Program-made: the position numbers and the translations under genes | Source: AEGEAN-183 sp045563675 | Lineage (GTDB): Bacteria; Pseudomonadota; Gammaproteobacteria; Magnimaribacterales; Magnimaribacteraceae | Assembly: GCA_045563675.1 (NCBI GenBank) | Contig: JBJLIX010000001.1 | Span: 558,001 to 622,000, forward strand | Direction: 5' to 3' | DNA: 64,000 bases | Notes under the pieces: generated by a model | Seen by the model: the letters and a program-made list of their open reading frames with translations, nothing else | Databases searched by the model: none | Told to the model about the DNA's origin: nothing | Shown: positions 43,299 through 51,429 of the stretch, piece after piece | Layout: each line of letters begins with the position of its first letter | Numbering within the stretch: the stretch's first letter is position 1

Positions 43299-44264
43299 TC
43301 AGTGATCTTTTGAGAATTTATTTGTAGCTTCTATTAATAGGTGTGTAATTTCTTTCTCAAAAGCAGAGTGGCCTGAAAAAGGAGCAATTTTTAAAACAGC
43401 CTCAGGCCACTTTGAATGTAATTCATAAGCTGTTGTGGGAGGGCACACTACGTCATACCTACCTTGGACAATTACGGCTGGAATGTCTTTAATCCTGTTT
43501 ATATTGTCTAGAAGCTGGTTCTCATGCTCCAAAAAACCTTTATTAACAAAATAATGATTTTCAATTAGAGCAAAGGCTAGAGCAAATTCATTATTCACTG
43601 AATCTTTTACAGCTTCTGGGTTGTAATTAATAAAGCTCGTAGAAGCCTCCCATTTTGACCAAGCTTTAGCAGCCGATAATTTTTTTCCTCCGTCTTCTCC
43701 ATTAAAAATATGTCTATATGCCTCAATGAGATCGTGTCTCTTATCTTCAGGTATTTCTTCTATAAAGCCTTGCCAAGCTTCAGGGTATATTTCACTCGCA
43801 CCATATTGGTAAAACCATTTAAGTTCCTTTTGCCTTAGCATGAAGATTCCTCTGAGAACGAGCTCTGTTACCCTATCAGGGAAACTCTGGGCATATGCAA
43901 GAGCGAGTGTACTGCCCCAAGAACCTCCAAATACAAGCCATTTATTAATATTCAATTCTTTTCTAATTGATTCAATATCATCAACGAGATGCCAAGTAGT
44001 ATTATCTTCCAAGCAAGTATGGGGTTTGCTTTTACCGCAGCCTCTTTGATCAAAAAGGATGATTCTATATTTTTTTGGATCAAAGAATCTCCTTGATAGC
44101 TTTCCTGCTCCCCCTCCAGGTCCACCATGAAGAAAAATTGCAGGTTTTCCTTCAGGATTACCACATTGTTCATAATAAATTTCATGCACACCTTTTTTAA
44201 GAAAACCACTATTGAAAGGTTCTATCGCAGAAAAAAGTTTATTTGTTTTGTCAAAGAAACTCAT
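43299..44264 (-). CDS. pip: Proline iminopeptidase
   Basis: This 321-residue alpha/beta hydrolase (S33 family) removes N-terminal proline from peptides. It has HGGPGGGAGKLSRRFFDPKK, DQRGCGKSKPH, the nucleophile elbow VFGGSWGSTLALAYAQSFPD (about 110-129), GRYDVVCPPTTAYEL with the Asp, and SGHSAFE with the His. I chose the ATG at 44262-44264; a TTG three codons upstream is possible. The gene may be co-transcribed with the metallo-beta-lactamase-fold gene 12 bases downstream. Confidence 0.92.
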   Translation of the reverse strand: MSFFDKTNKLFSAIEPFNSGFLKKGVHEIYYEQCGNPEGKPAIFLHGGPGGGAGKLSRRFFDPKKYRIILFDQRGCGKSKPHTCLEDNTTWHLVDDIESIRKELNINKWLVFGGSWGSTLALAYAQSFPDRVTELVLRGIFMLRQKELKWFYQYGASEIYPEAWQGFIEEIPEDKRHDLIEAYRHIFNGEDGGKKLSAAKAWSKWEASTSFINYNPEAVKDSVNNEFALAFALIENHYFVNKGFLEHENQLLDNINRIKDIPAVIVQGRYDVVCPPTTAYELHSKWPEAVLKIAPFSGHSAFEKEITHLLIEATNKFSKDH

Positions 44265-44279
44265 CAGGCACAAGTATTT

Positions 44280-44399
44280 TTAGTCATCCTCTCTTATATT
44301 CTCCGATATGGTATTTTTTACAACTAAACAACCTGATTCTGAAAGGCCTTCTATTTTATCCTGAGTTTTATCAGTTATATCTAAGACGGGTATTTGCAT
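44280..44399 (-). pseudogene. Short fragment resembling the N-terminus of a 2-oxoglutarate/Fe(II) dioxygenase
   Basis: A 39-codon frame reads MQIPVLDITDKTQDKIEGLS then ESGCLVVKNTISENIREDD. The IPVLDI... ESGxxVVKN pattern is like the first 40 residues of isopenicillin-N-synthase-type dioxygenases, and it ends before any metal-binding residue. It lies between the proline iminopeptidase and the truncated tRNA copy. It could be a leftover of a decayed gene, or a chance frame; the resemblance is short. Confidence 0.35.
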
Positions 44400-44468
44400 T
44401 TTGACTATTTCAAGATTAATTACTCTAACACAGACTATTAAAATTAATATTAAGGCTTAATATTAAAA

Positions 44469-44523
44469 ATGGTGCCCAGAGGTGGAATCGAACCACCGAC
44501 ACAAGGATTTTCAGACCTTTGCT
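44469..44523 (-). repeat. Partial copy of tRNA-Phe (3' half), direct repeat with 46092-46146
   Basis: Bases 44469-44514 are identical to 46092-46137, and after one mismatch (44515) 44516-44523 again equal 46139-46146. The copy covers the tRNA from the D-stem/anticodon junction through the T arm to CCA. The mismatch breaks the last pair of the anticodon stem. The 5' half then diverges, so it cannot fold as a tRNA. It is the expected displaced 3' end left by an element integrated in tRNA-Phe. Confidence 0.9.
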
Positions 44524-44635
44524 GCACCCTAAGCCTAGATACAACAAGGCTTACAGAGGTGTTAAAAAAAGCATGCGAATCAGTATATGTTATAAATTGA
44601 ATTTAAATATCCCTTACGATATACAAGTTTGATTT
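44524..44635. other. Non-coding stretch between the tRNA-Phe remnant and the FG-GAP gene
   Basis: The 112-base spacer downstream of the FG-GAP gene contains no ORF and no U-run hairpin that I can see. With the adjoining remnant it makes up the only stretch in this region over 200 bases without a confident gene. Confidence 0.5.
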
Positions 44636-46063
44636 CTATTCACTTATGCTTCTGTTAGAGAGATAAATCTCGACTGTGCCACTAGTATTTACTTTAAGTG
44701 GAAACATTACGAGATCATGAGTACCATTTGAATCAATATCATAGAGGTATCCCTGTGAATCAATATCTATACTAAAGGTAGGCCAACTTGAGGTATCTAA
44801 GTTTGAAAATGAATCACCATTACGTATGTATACTTCTGGAACACCTAAATTATTATCTTGCTCAGTCCATTGCTGGCTGAAAACTTGAGCAACAATATCT
44901 TTCTTGCCATCTTCATTTACATCGACGCAATCAAAAAAATTAAAGTTATGTTCAATTTCTTCACCGATAATTTCTATATCTTTTTTAACAAGTACTTCAT
45001 TTTCAATTTTATAGGATGCAAACATCACGATGGGAATTGTTTCCGTTTCTGAATAAAAGCCACCTTCTAAAATTTCACCGCTTTGCAATTTACTAGCGTT
45101 AATGGTGGCAATAATTAAATCATCTTGTCGGCACATTTCTGTAGTCATGCCATGAAAGTAGTTATCACCATCAAAATTATAAACACCCAGCTCGCTATAA
45201 TTTCCTGTACCTTTATTATTCCAGCTTTCATAATTTACCTTAAAAACTTCTTGGGTCATTAAAGAAGAAACTATCTTATTATTTTTTATAAGTTCTAATC
45301 CTTGTTCATCATTTTTTCTGACACTATTAATTATGTAATCATCGTAGATTAGAAAACTAGCAAAACTTAAATCAGGAAATTGTTCAGAGATATCTAACCA
45401 CTCAGAGCCATTTAATTCATATGTTTGAGCATTATGTCCAGCAAAAAAAGCTCTGTTATCTTTAATCCTGACTGAGTGGCCCCAATCTGCTTCACCCAGC
45501 CTAATAATCTCATAACCATAATCATTACTTAACAAAATTGAGGGCTGAGTATAATTTGTAACTGTTGATTGTTGATCAAATGCAGCTCTTCCATCCTCCC
45601 AATTCATGGCAAAAGCAAAGTCATCTTTTCCATCTTCATTCATGTCACCTCTTGAATATTTTCTGCTTGCACCACCGAGCTTAGGAGCATTTTCTCTAAA
45701 GACGCTTTGATTATTTACAGAGTATCCCCCAAAACTGTCACTTAGGTACACTACAAGTGCATCTTCTGTAGGCTGATCATCAAGCGAAGCTGGATTATCT
45801 GAATCGCACCAAAAATGAGCAATGAAATCTATAAAATTATCATCATTGATTTTTACAGGTATAAGGAATTGGAATGATGGATCAGGACATGCATGTCCGT
45901 AATAAATGATAGCAGCATCTAACTCAATAGGTGTTTCATTAAATAATGGTTGTGGTGCAATATTTTGTGGTGGAGTTAATATTTGATCTGAGCTCGAATT
46001 CCCACCTCCACAACTTGAGAGCATTAAAAGAAAAAAAATCTGAAACTTCATCGATTTGCGCAT
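44636..46063 (-). CDS. FG-GAP/VCBS repeat lipoprotein
   Basis: The 475-residue protein has a lipoprotein signal (FQIFFLLMLSSC, Cys near residue 18) followed by a glycine/serine linker. Calcium-loop repeats of the FG-GAP/VCBS type follow: DMNEDGKDDFAFAMN (about 142), DVNEDGKKDIVAQVF (about 380) and DIDSNGTHDLVMFPL (about 445), predicted to form a beta-propeller on the cell surface. Function unknown; related proteins bind matrix or polysaccharide. The gene starts 29 bases from the 3' end of tRNA-Phe on the same strand and is the only gene in the tRNA-bounded insert. I see no clear ribosome site. Confidence 0.85.
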   Translation of the reverse strand: MRKSMKFQIFFLLMLSSCGGGNSSSDQILTPPQNIAPQPLFNETPIELDAAIIYYGHACPDPSFQFLIPVKINDDNFIDFIAHFWCDSDNPASLDDQPTEDALVVYLSDSFGGYSVNNQSVFRENAPKLGGASRKYSRGDMNEDGKDDFAFAMNWEDGRAAFDQQSTVTNYTQPSILLSNDYGYEIIRLGEADWGHSVRIKDNRAFFAGHNAQTYELNGSEWLDISEQFPDLSFASFLIYDDYIINSVRKNDEQGLELIKNNKIVSSLMTQEVFKVNYESWNNKGTGNYSELGVYNFDGDNYFHGMTTEMCRQDDLIIATINASKLQSGEILEGGFYSETETIPIVMFASYKIENEVLVKKDIEIIGEEIEHNFNFFDCVDVNEDGKKDIVAQVFSQQWTEQDNNLGVPEVYIRNGDSFSNLDTSSWPTFSIDIDSQGYLYDIDSNGTHDLVMFPLKVNTSGTVEIYLSNRSISE

Positions 46064-46092
46064 TATTGCCCAGTAAATCTGAGATTAAAAGA

Positions 46093-46168
46093 TGGTGCCC
46101 AGAGGTGGAATCGAACCACCGACACAAGGATTTTCAGTCCTTTGCTCTACCAACTGAGCTATCTGGGC
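46093..46168 (-). tRNA. tRNA-Phe (anticodon GAA)
   Basis: The 76-base gene reads GCCCAGATAGCTCAGTTGGT at its 5' end on the minus strand, with anticodon loop CTGAAAA and anticodon GAA. It ends GGTTCGATTCCACCTCTGGG then CACCA. All four arms pair, and the 3' CCA is encoded. It lies downstream of yggX and is the integration target suggested by the partial copy at 44469-44523. Confidence 0.98.
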
Positions 46169-46215
46169 AAAATTTGCAGCGGATTGTATACAAATACTCT
46201 CCCTTAAAGAAGGTG

Positions 46216-46488
46216 TTATTCTTCCAGAGGCTTATATCCTTCTGGTTTAGCATATTCTTCCCCATTAAGAAATAAGTCCATTTGATCATTTAGCCATTTT
46301 CTAGCTTCTTTGTCTGCAAGGTTAATCTGGCCCTCATTTATGAGCATTTTTTGATGGTTTAACCATTCCTCCCAAGCTTGTTTAGAAACATTTTCAAATA
46401 TATCTTCTCCCTTTTGGCCAGGGTAAGGAGGATGTTCTAATCCAGGTAATTCTTTTTTATATTTCCTGCAGTTTACTGTTCTAGTCAT
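46216..46488 (-). CDS. yggX: Probable Fe(2+)-trafficking protein YggX
   Basis: This 90-residue protein has MTRTVNCRKYKKELPGLEHP with the conserved Cys7, PYPGQKGEDIFENVSKQAWE, and LINEGQINLADKEARKWLND. YggX protects Fe-S clusters against oxidative damage and interacts with iron handling. It overlaps mutY by 4 bases, the usual mutY-yggX arrangement; MutY itself contains a 4Fe-4S cluster. tRNA-Phe follows 47 bases downstream. Confidence 0.95.
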   Translation of the reverse strand: MTRTVNCRKYKKELPGLEHPPYPGQKGEDIFENVSKQAWEEWLNHQKMLINEGQINLADKEARKWLNDQMDLFLNGEEYAKPEGYKPLEE

Positions 46489-47519
46489 GTCGTTGAAATT
46501 TGTCTTATAGTTCTTTTAATTGGAGTTGGAACCCCTAAAGATTCTACATTCTTATTGTTAACCCAAACAGAGTTTTTAAACTTCTTTTTATTTTCAACTT
46601 TAGCAACGTAAGGGGTAGCTTCTAAATGATAATGACTGAAACTATGTTTAATTTTATCCAATTTTATTATACGAGATTTGTCTAAATCAAACCTGTGCGA
46701 AAGAGCTATTTTTAAATCTTCTTTCTTTTCTTCTTCTATAAAAGTCCATAAGCCGCCCCATATTCCTTCCTCTTTTCTTTTTTCCAGAAGTATTTCTCCT
46801 GAAGGAATTTGAGGTAAAAGCCAAAAGACTTTTTTTGTAAGTTTTGATCGCCTCTTTGTAATTAAGGGTAAATTTTCTACCAAGCCTTCTTTAAGCGCTA
46901 AACAATCTAGTTTAAGCGGACAATTCATACAACTAGGGTTTGATTTTGTACAAACAGTAGCTCCTAAATCCATTATTGATTGGGTGTAGATATCTATTTT
47001 GCTATTTGGAAGGGCAGCAGAAGAAAGCTCCCACAATTCTTTAATTTTAGCAGTAGTCTTAATATCACCCTCAACTTTAAAATACCTTGCCAATACTCTT
47101 TTTACATTAGCATCCAGAATAGGTGCTTTTTTCTTGAAACCCAAAGCCAAGATAGCGCCAGCAGTAGATCTCCCTATTCCGGGAAGATCCATTAACTCAT
47201 TTAATGAGTTAGGTATCTTGCCGCCAAAATCAGTAGAAATTATTTTAGCTGTTTTATGAAGATTCCTAGCCCTAGCGTAGTAACCTAAACCAGACCAAAT
47301 TTTTAATACTTGATCAAGGTTTGATTCGGAGAGCCTTTTTATATTTGGAAATTCTGCAATAAATTTTTTGAAGTATGGTATTGCAGTAACTACTTGAGTT
47401 TGTTGTAAAATTATTTCTGAAATCCAAACCTTATATGGAGTTTTTCTTTTTTGCCATGGAAGGTCCTTTCTTCCATGTGATTCATGCCAATGAATTAACC
47501 TAGTACTAAATTTCTTCAT
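46485..47519 (-). CDS. mutY: Adenine DNA glycosylase MutY
   Basis: This 344-residue enzyme removes adenine mispaired with 8-oxoguanine. It has the WISEIILQQTQVVTAIPYFK segment, the helix-hairpin-helix LMDLPGIGRSTAGAILALGF with the catalytic Asp in PILDANVKRVLAR, and the 4Fe-4S cluster CTKSNPSCMNCPLKLDC (Cys spacing 6-2-5). The C-terminal Nudix-like domain (about 225-344) recognises 8-oxoG. The start is 82 bases from the divergent hisB. Confidence 0.95.
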   Translation of the reverse strand: MKKFSTRLIHWHESHGRKDLPWQKRKTPYKVWISEIILQQTQVVTAIPYFKKFIAEFPNIKRLSESNLDQVLKIWSGLGYYARARNLHKTAKIISTDFGGKIPNSLNELMDLPGIGRSTAGAILALGFKKKAPILDANVKRVLARYFKVEGDIKTTAKIKELWELSSAALPNSKIDIYTQSIMDLGATVCTKSNPSCMNCPLKLDCLALKEGLVENLPLITKRRSKLTKKVFWLLPQIPSGEILLEKRKEEGIWGGLWTFIEEEKKEDLKIALSHRFDLDKSRIIKLDKIKHSFSHYHLEATPYVAKVENKKKFKNSVWVNNKNVESLGVPTPIKRTIRQISTT

Positions 47520-47567
47520 TAAATATAATTCTATATGAGGTTTGATGATTAGGTCAGTCTTATCCGC

Positions 47568-47573
47568 TATAAT
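47568..47573 (+). promoter_or_regulatory. hisB operon -10 element and leader hairpin
   Basis: TATAAT at 47568-47573 is a perfect -10 hexamer; the -35 is weak. Transcription should start near 47580. The leader then has TAAGTT (47584-47589) and AACTTA (47595-47600), a 6-bp hairpin ending one base before the ATG. No Shine-Dalgarno and no His-rich leader peptide are visible. Confidence 0.5.
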
Positions 47574-47601
47574 TCGCGACCCTTAAGTTGTGAGAACTTA
47601 G

Positions 47602-48189
47602 ATGAGAAAAGCAGAAATAGAAAGAAAAACCTCAGAAACTAATATTTTAGTTCGCTTAAACCTTGACGGAACAGGAAAAACTTCTTTTTCAACGGGTCTC
47701 CCTTTTTTAGAGCACATGCTCGACCAGATTAGCAGGCATGGAATGATAGATCTGGAAGTAAAAGCTGAAGGGGATTTACATATAGATGCTCATCATACGG
47801 TTGAAGATATAGGTATAGCTATAGGTCAAGCTTTGCATAAAGCTATTAATGAAAAACAAGGAATAAATCGTTATGGTCATAGCTACATACCCCTGGATGA
47901 AGCCCTTTCAAGGGTTGTTTTAGATTTTTCAGGGAGACCAGGTCTTTTTATGAAGGCTTCTTTTGTTAAAGATACTGTAGGGGATATGGATGTCGATTTA
48001 TTTGAGCATTTTTTTCAATCTTTAAGTAATCATGCCTTTATTACCCTTCACATAGAAAACTTTAGTGGTGACAGTACTCACCATCAAATAGAAACAATTT
48101 TTAAAGCTTTTGGTAGGGCGCTAAGGATGGCAATTTCATTCGATACAAAATCTAGAGACTCAATACCTTCAACTAAAGGCTCACTTTAA
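47602..48189 (+). CDS. hisB: Imidazoleglycerol-phosphate dehydratase HisB
   Basis: This 195-residue enzyme of histidine synthesis is the monofunctional dehydratase without the phosphatase half found in enteric HisB. Metal-binding His residues are in FLEHMLDQISRHGMIDL and DAHHTVEDIGIAIGQAL, with a second set in FEHFFQSLSNHAFITLHI and DSTHHQIETIFKAFGRAL. It opens the hisBHAF operon, followed 2 bases later by hisH. Lack of a visible ribosome site is unusual. Confidence 0.96.
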   Translation: MRKAEIERKTSETNILVRLNLDGTGKTSFSTGLPFLEHMLDQISRHGMIDLEVKAEGDLHIDAHHTVEDIGIAIGQALHKAINEKQGINRYGHSYIPLDEALSRVVLDFSGRPGLFMKASFVKDTVGDMDVDLFEHFFQSLSNHAFITLHIENFSGDSTHHQIETIFKAFGRALRMAISFDTKSRDSIPSTKGSL

Positions 48190-48191
48190 AT

Positions 48192-48818
48192 ATGAGTAAT
48201 ATTGCCTTAATTGATTATGGTATGGGTAATCTGCATTCAGTCAGCAAGGCAATAAAAAAAGTTTCTAATAATACAGAAGTAAATATAACCTCAGATAAAA
48301 AAGAGATTGAAGATGCGGATAAAGTAATTGTTCCTGGAGTGGGGGCTATCAAAGAGTGCTTAAGAGCCATAAGGAATAAGAAGTTGGATCAGGTCATATT
48401 AGATGTAATTAATTCCAAGCCCATTTTAGGAATCTGTGTAGGGATGCAATTATTCTTAGAATACAGCGAGGAGAACGACGGAACATTGGGTTTAGGGGTT
48501 TTAAAGGGGGAGGTCAAGAAGATTCCTCTAAAGTCTTCTATAAAAATACCGCATATGGGTTGGAATAAGGTAAAACAGACAAAAGACCATCCCATGTGGA
48601 GTGACATCCCTGATGATAGCTACTTCTATTTTGTTCATAGTTATTGTTGTTTAAGCTCTCAAAACTCTGTAGGCATTTCTTCGCATGGTTTAGATTTTGT
48701 AGCAGCTCTAGCTAAGGGCTCAATCTTTGCGGTTCAATTCCACCCTGAAAAAAGCCAAGATGCAGGACTCCAGCTTTACAGAAACTTTATTAACTGGGAT
48801 GGAGAGTCTTCATGTTAG
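48192..48818 (+). CDS. hisH: Imidazole glycerol phosphate synthase glutaminase subunit HisH
   Basis: The 208-residue glutamine amidotransferase supplies ammonia to HisF. It has IDYGMGNLHSVSKAIKK, IVPGVGAIKECL, the catalytic Cys in ILGICVGMQLFLEYSEEN (about 84), and the His-Glu pair in AVQFHPEKSQDAGLQLYRNF. It follows hisB by 2 bases and overlaps hisA by 7, consistent with coupled translation. Confidence 0.96.
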   Translation: MSNIALIDYGMGNLHSVSKAIKKVSNNTEVNITSDKKEIEDADKVIVPGVGAIKECLRAIRNKKLDQVILDVINSKPILGICVGMQLFLEYSEENDGTLGLGVLKGEVKKIPLKSSIKIPHMGWNKVKQTKDHPMWSDIPDDSYFYFVHSYCCLSSQNSVGISSHGLDFVAALAKGSIFAVQFHPEKSQDAGLQLYRNFINWDGESSC

Positions 48819-49561
48819 TTATACCGGCTATAGACATTAAGGAAGGTAAATGTGTAAGGCTTAAAGAAGGGGATATGAAAAGAGATACTATTTTTTCTAA
48901 TGATCCAGATGAGGTTTCTTCGCGTTGGTTTTCAGAAGGGGCTGACCTTCTACATATTGTAGATCTAGATGGAGCTATAAAAGGAAAGCCAGTAAATCTA
49001 AAGATAATTTCGAAAATAGTCAGTCAACATAACAGTAAATCCATTCAGGTTGGAGGAGGAATAAGAGAATATGAACACGCAAAAGCCTATCTAGAGTCTG
49101 GTGTTGAAAGGGTGATTCTAGGAACAAAGGCCGCTGAAGATTCTCAACTAATATCTAATTTATGTTGTGATTTCCCTAATAGGGTTGTATTGGCTATAGA
49201 CGCTTTAAATGGTTATGTGAAGACTAAGGGCTGGACAAGTGAAACAAAAATAAGACCTAAAGATTTACTAAGGAGATACTCTCAATTTCCTTTAGCAGGA
49301 GTAATTTATACAGATATTTCTAGAGATGGGATGATGAATGGAGCAAATATTAATGCCACTTTTGATCTTTCGAGTAACACAAAGCATCCCATAATTGCTT
49401 CAGGGGGAATTTCTTCTTTAGATGAGATTAAGGAACTTTTAAGTCCACCTAATGATTTATCGTCTATTGCAGGAGTGATTTGTGGAAGATCTCTCTACGA
49501 AGGCGTTTTTAGTCTTAGAGAGGCTATAGAGTTGGTAGAAAAGAAAAGTGAGTCTGACTAA
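48812..49561 (+). CDS. hisA: HisA isomerase (ProFAR isomerase)
   Basis: This 249-residue TIM-barrel enzyme isomerises ProFAR to PRFAR. It has VIPAIDIKEGKCVRLKEGDM with the general base Asp, IQVGGGIREYEHAKAYLESG, and YTDISRDGMMNGANI with the acid Asp. The two phosphate-binding glycine motifs (GGGI, ASGGI) are intact. It overlaps hisF by 14 bases, as is common for this operon. Confidence 0.96.
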   Translation: MLVIPAIDIKEGKCVRLKEGDMKRDTIFSNDPDEVSSRWFSEGADLLHIVDLDGAIKGKPVNLKIISKIVSQHNSKSIQVGGGIREYEHAKAYLESGVERVILGTKAAEDSQLISNLCCDFPNRVVLAIDALNGYVKTKGWTSETKIRPKDLLRRYSQFPLAGVIYTDISRDGMMNGANINATFDLSSNTKHPIIASGGISSLDEIKELLSPPNDLSSIAGVICGRSLYEGVFSLREAIELVEKKSESD

Positions 49562-50321
49562 AAGAATAATACCTTGCCTTGATGTAGACAAAGGAAGGGT
49601 TGTAAAAGGGGTTAACTTTAAGAACATAGTGGATGCCGGCGATCCTGTTGAGATCGCAAAGCGCTATGATGCAGAAGGAGCTGACGAAATAGTTATGCTA
49701 GATATAACGGCTAGTAATGAGTCCCGAGGAATAACTTATCAGACTGTCGAAAAAATTGCTGGCCAAGTTTTTATTCCTCTTACTGTAGGTGGTGGAGTCA
49801 ATAGCTTAGAGGATATAAAAAACCTCCTTTTATCTGGTGCTGACAAAGTAAGCATAAATACTTCTGCTGTTATCAATCCTAACTTTATACAAGAAGCCTC
49901 TGAAAGATTTGGATCTCAGTGCATAGTTTCAGCTATAGATGCTAAGCAGAGAAATATTAATGAAAGAATTACTTGGGAGGTCTTTACACACGGAGGAAGA
50001 AACCCAACAGGAATAGATGTGCTGGAATGGGCTCAGGAATTAGAAAAAAGAGGGGCAGGAGAGATACTTTTAACAAGCATGGATAGAGACGGAACAAAAG
50101 ATGGTTTTGATAATACTTTGAACTTTAAAGTATCTGGGGCATGCTCTATACCCGTCATTGCTTCTGGAGGTGGAGGATCTCCTCAACACCTTTTAGAAGC
50201 AATAACCGAGGGAGGTGTAGAAGCTGTTTTGGCTGCAAGTATTTTTCACTTCTCAGAATTTTCTATTAAAGAAGTTAAAGATTTATTTTTTTATTCAAAT
50301 ATCCCCGTAAGGAGAGTTTAG
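49548..50321 (+). CDS. hisF: Imidazole glycerol phosphate synthase cyclase subunit HisF
   Basis: This 257-residue TIM-barrel cyclase forms imidazole-glycerol phosphate and AICAR. Catalytic Asp residues are in RIIPCLDVDKGRVVKGVNFK (Asp near 11) and LLTSMDRDGTKDGFD (Asp near 130-135 of the usual numbering). The start is GTG at 49548, placing it inside the end of hisA. The gpmA stop follows on the other strand. hisG, hisD, hisC, hisI and hisE are not here. Confidence 0.96.
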   Translation: MSLTKRIIPCLDVDKGRVVKGVNFKNIVDAGDPVEIAKRYDAEGADEIVMLDITASNESRGITYQTVEKIAGQVFIPLTVGGGVNSLEDIKNLLLSGADKVSINTSAVINPNFIQEASERFGSQCIVSAIDAKQRNINERITWEVFTHGGRNPTGIDVLEWAQELEKRGAGEILLTSMDRDGTKDGFDNTLNFKVSGACSIPVIASGGGGSPQHLLEAITEGGVEAVLAASIFHFSEFSIKEVKDLFFYSNIPVRRV

Positions 50322-50323
50322 TT

Positions 50324-50935
50324 TTATAAGATCTTTTTACTCTCTATAGAACCTGAAGAACTAATTCCATAAAAAATAGGAATTCCTGTAGGTATTTCTA
50401 TTTTAACTATTTCTTTAGGGCCTAGGTTATCAAGCTCCATAACTAAGGCTCTAAGTGAATTTCCATGTGCTGCAACAATAATATTTTTTCCTTCATTCAC
50501 ATGAGGCAATATCTTATTTCTGTAATATGGAAGTACTCTTTCAGCAGTATCCTTTAAGCTCTCTCCATCTGGGGGCGGGGTGTCATATGACCTTCTCCAC
50601 TTATGTACTTGCTCTTCTCCCCATTTCTCCCTTGCTTCATCTTTATTCAGTCCCGATAAATTGCCATAATCCCTTTCATTTAGGGCTTTATCTTTTATTA
50701 TTTTTATATCTCTCTGGTTTAATTCATTTAAGATTATTTGGGCTGTTCTTTTTGCTCTAAGCAAGATTGAAGTGAACATCAGGTCATACTTAATATCTAA
50801 CTTATTTAAAGATTTTCCTGCTTCTTTGGCTTCCACTTCTCCTTTAGACGTAAGGTCTGGATCTTTCCACCCAGTAAAAAGATTTTTTTCATTCCATTCG
50901 CTTTGGCCATGTCGAACAAGAATTAGAGCAGACAT
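50324..50935 (-). CDS. gpmA: Phosphoglycerate mutase, 2,3-bisphosphoglycerate-dependent (GpmA)
   Basis: The 203-residue histidine phosphatase interconverts 2- and 3-phosphoglycerate. It has the phospho-His motif LVRHGQSEWNEKNLFTGWKD, KALNERDYGNLSGLNKDEAR, RRSYDTPPPDGESLKDTA and IVAAHGNSLRALVMELD. At 203 residues it is shorter than E. coli GpmA (250), similar to compact alphaproteobacterial forms. It is divergent from the rhodanese gene with 79 bases between starts. Confidence 0.94.
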   Translation of the reverse strand: MSALILVRHGQSEWNEKNLFTGWKDPDLTSKGEVEAKEAGKSLNKLDIKYDLMFTSILLRAKRTAQIILNELNQRDIKIIKDKALNERDYGNLSGLNKDEAREKWGEEQVHKWRRSYDTPPPDGESLKDTAERVLPYYRNKILPHVNEGKNIIVAAHGNSLRALVMELDNLGPKEIVKIEIPTGIPIFYGISSSGSIESKKIL

Positions 50936-50997
50936 AATCTATATATAGTTTGATAAAAATAAATTTTATAAAAACACTATTCTAACGCATGAACCTA

Positions 50998-51003
50998 TAT
51001 AAT
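50998..51003 (+). promoter_or_regulatory. -10 element of the rhodanese gene
   Basis: TATAAT at 50998-51003 lies 11 bases before the ATG at 51015. Transcription would begin near 51010, so the message is almost leaderless. The -35 is not convincing. Confidence 0.4.
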
Positions 51004-51014
51004 CACGATCCAAA

Positions 51015-51428
51015 ATGGATACATTTTTTCTTTTTATTTCTCAAAATTTAGTCGCTGTTACATTACTTTTGGCTTGTTTAGTTGCATTAATTTTTTATGA
51101 AGGAAGGAGGGGTGGAAAAAAATTAGACCCCAATGAAGCGACTAGAAAAATTAATAAAGAAGGGGCTTTAGTTTTAGATCTTCGACCTATAGAAGAGTAT
51201 TCTTCAGGTCATATAGCGGGATCAATAAATGTTGAAGCCGATAAATTGGAACAACACTTACTTTCATCAAAGCACAGTAAAGAATCTCCTATAATCCTTG
51301 TATGTAAGACTGGTTCAAGTTCAAAAAGCGAAGGAATTAATCTAATTAAGGGTGGTTATTTAGATGTTAATGTCATAAATGGAGGGATGATGACTTGGCA
51401 AGGTAGTGGCTTGCCTTTATCAAAATAA
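51015..51428 (+). CDS. Membrane-anchored rhodanese-like protein (YibN type)
   Basis: This 137-residue protein has one N-terminal membrane helix (about 8-27) followed by a rhodanese domain with DLRPIEEYSSGHIAGSINVE and the active-site Cys in IILVCKTGSSSKSEGI (about 101). It matches the YibN-like proteins encoded next to phosphoglycerate mutase in many Gammaproteobacteria. It probably handles persulfide sulfur, but its partner is unknown. The gene stops 2 bases from the convergent ntrC end. Confidence 0.88.
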   Translation: MDTFFLFISQNLVAVTLLLACLVALIFYEGRRGGKKLDPNEATRKINKEGALVLDLRPIEEYSSGHIAGSINVEADKLEQHLLSSKHSKESPIILVCKTGSSSKSEGINLIKGGYLDVNVINGGMMTWQGSGLPLSK

Positions 51429-51429
51429 T

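Noticed and set aside
44469..44523. A second tRNA-Phe gene
   Set aside because: Only the 3' part matches; the 5' half diverges and the anticodon stem has a mismatch, so it cannot form a cloverleaf.
44524..46092. Prophage or transposon at the tRNA-Phe locus
   Set aside because: No integrase, transposase or phage gene and no terminal inverted repeats were seen; only the tRNA-fragment repeat and one lipoprotein gene are present.
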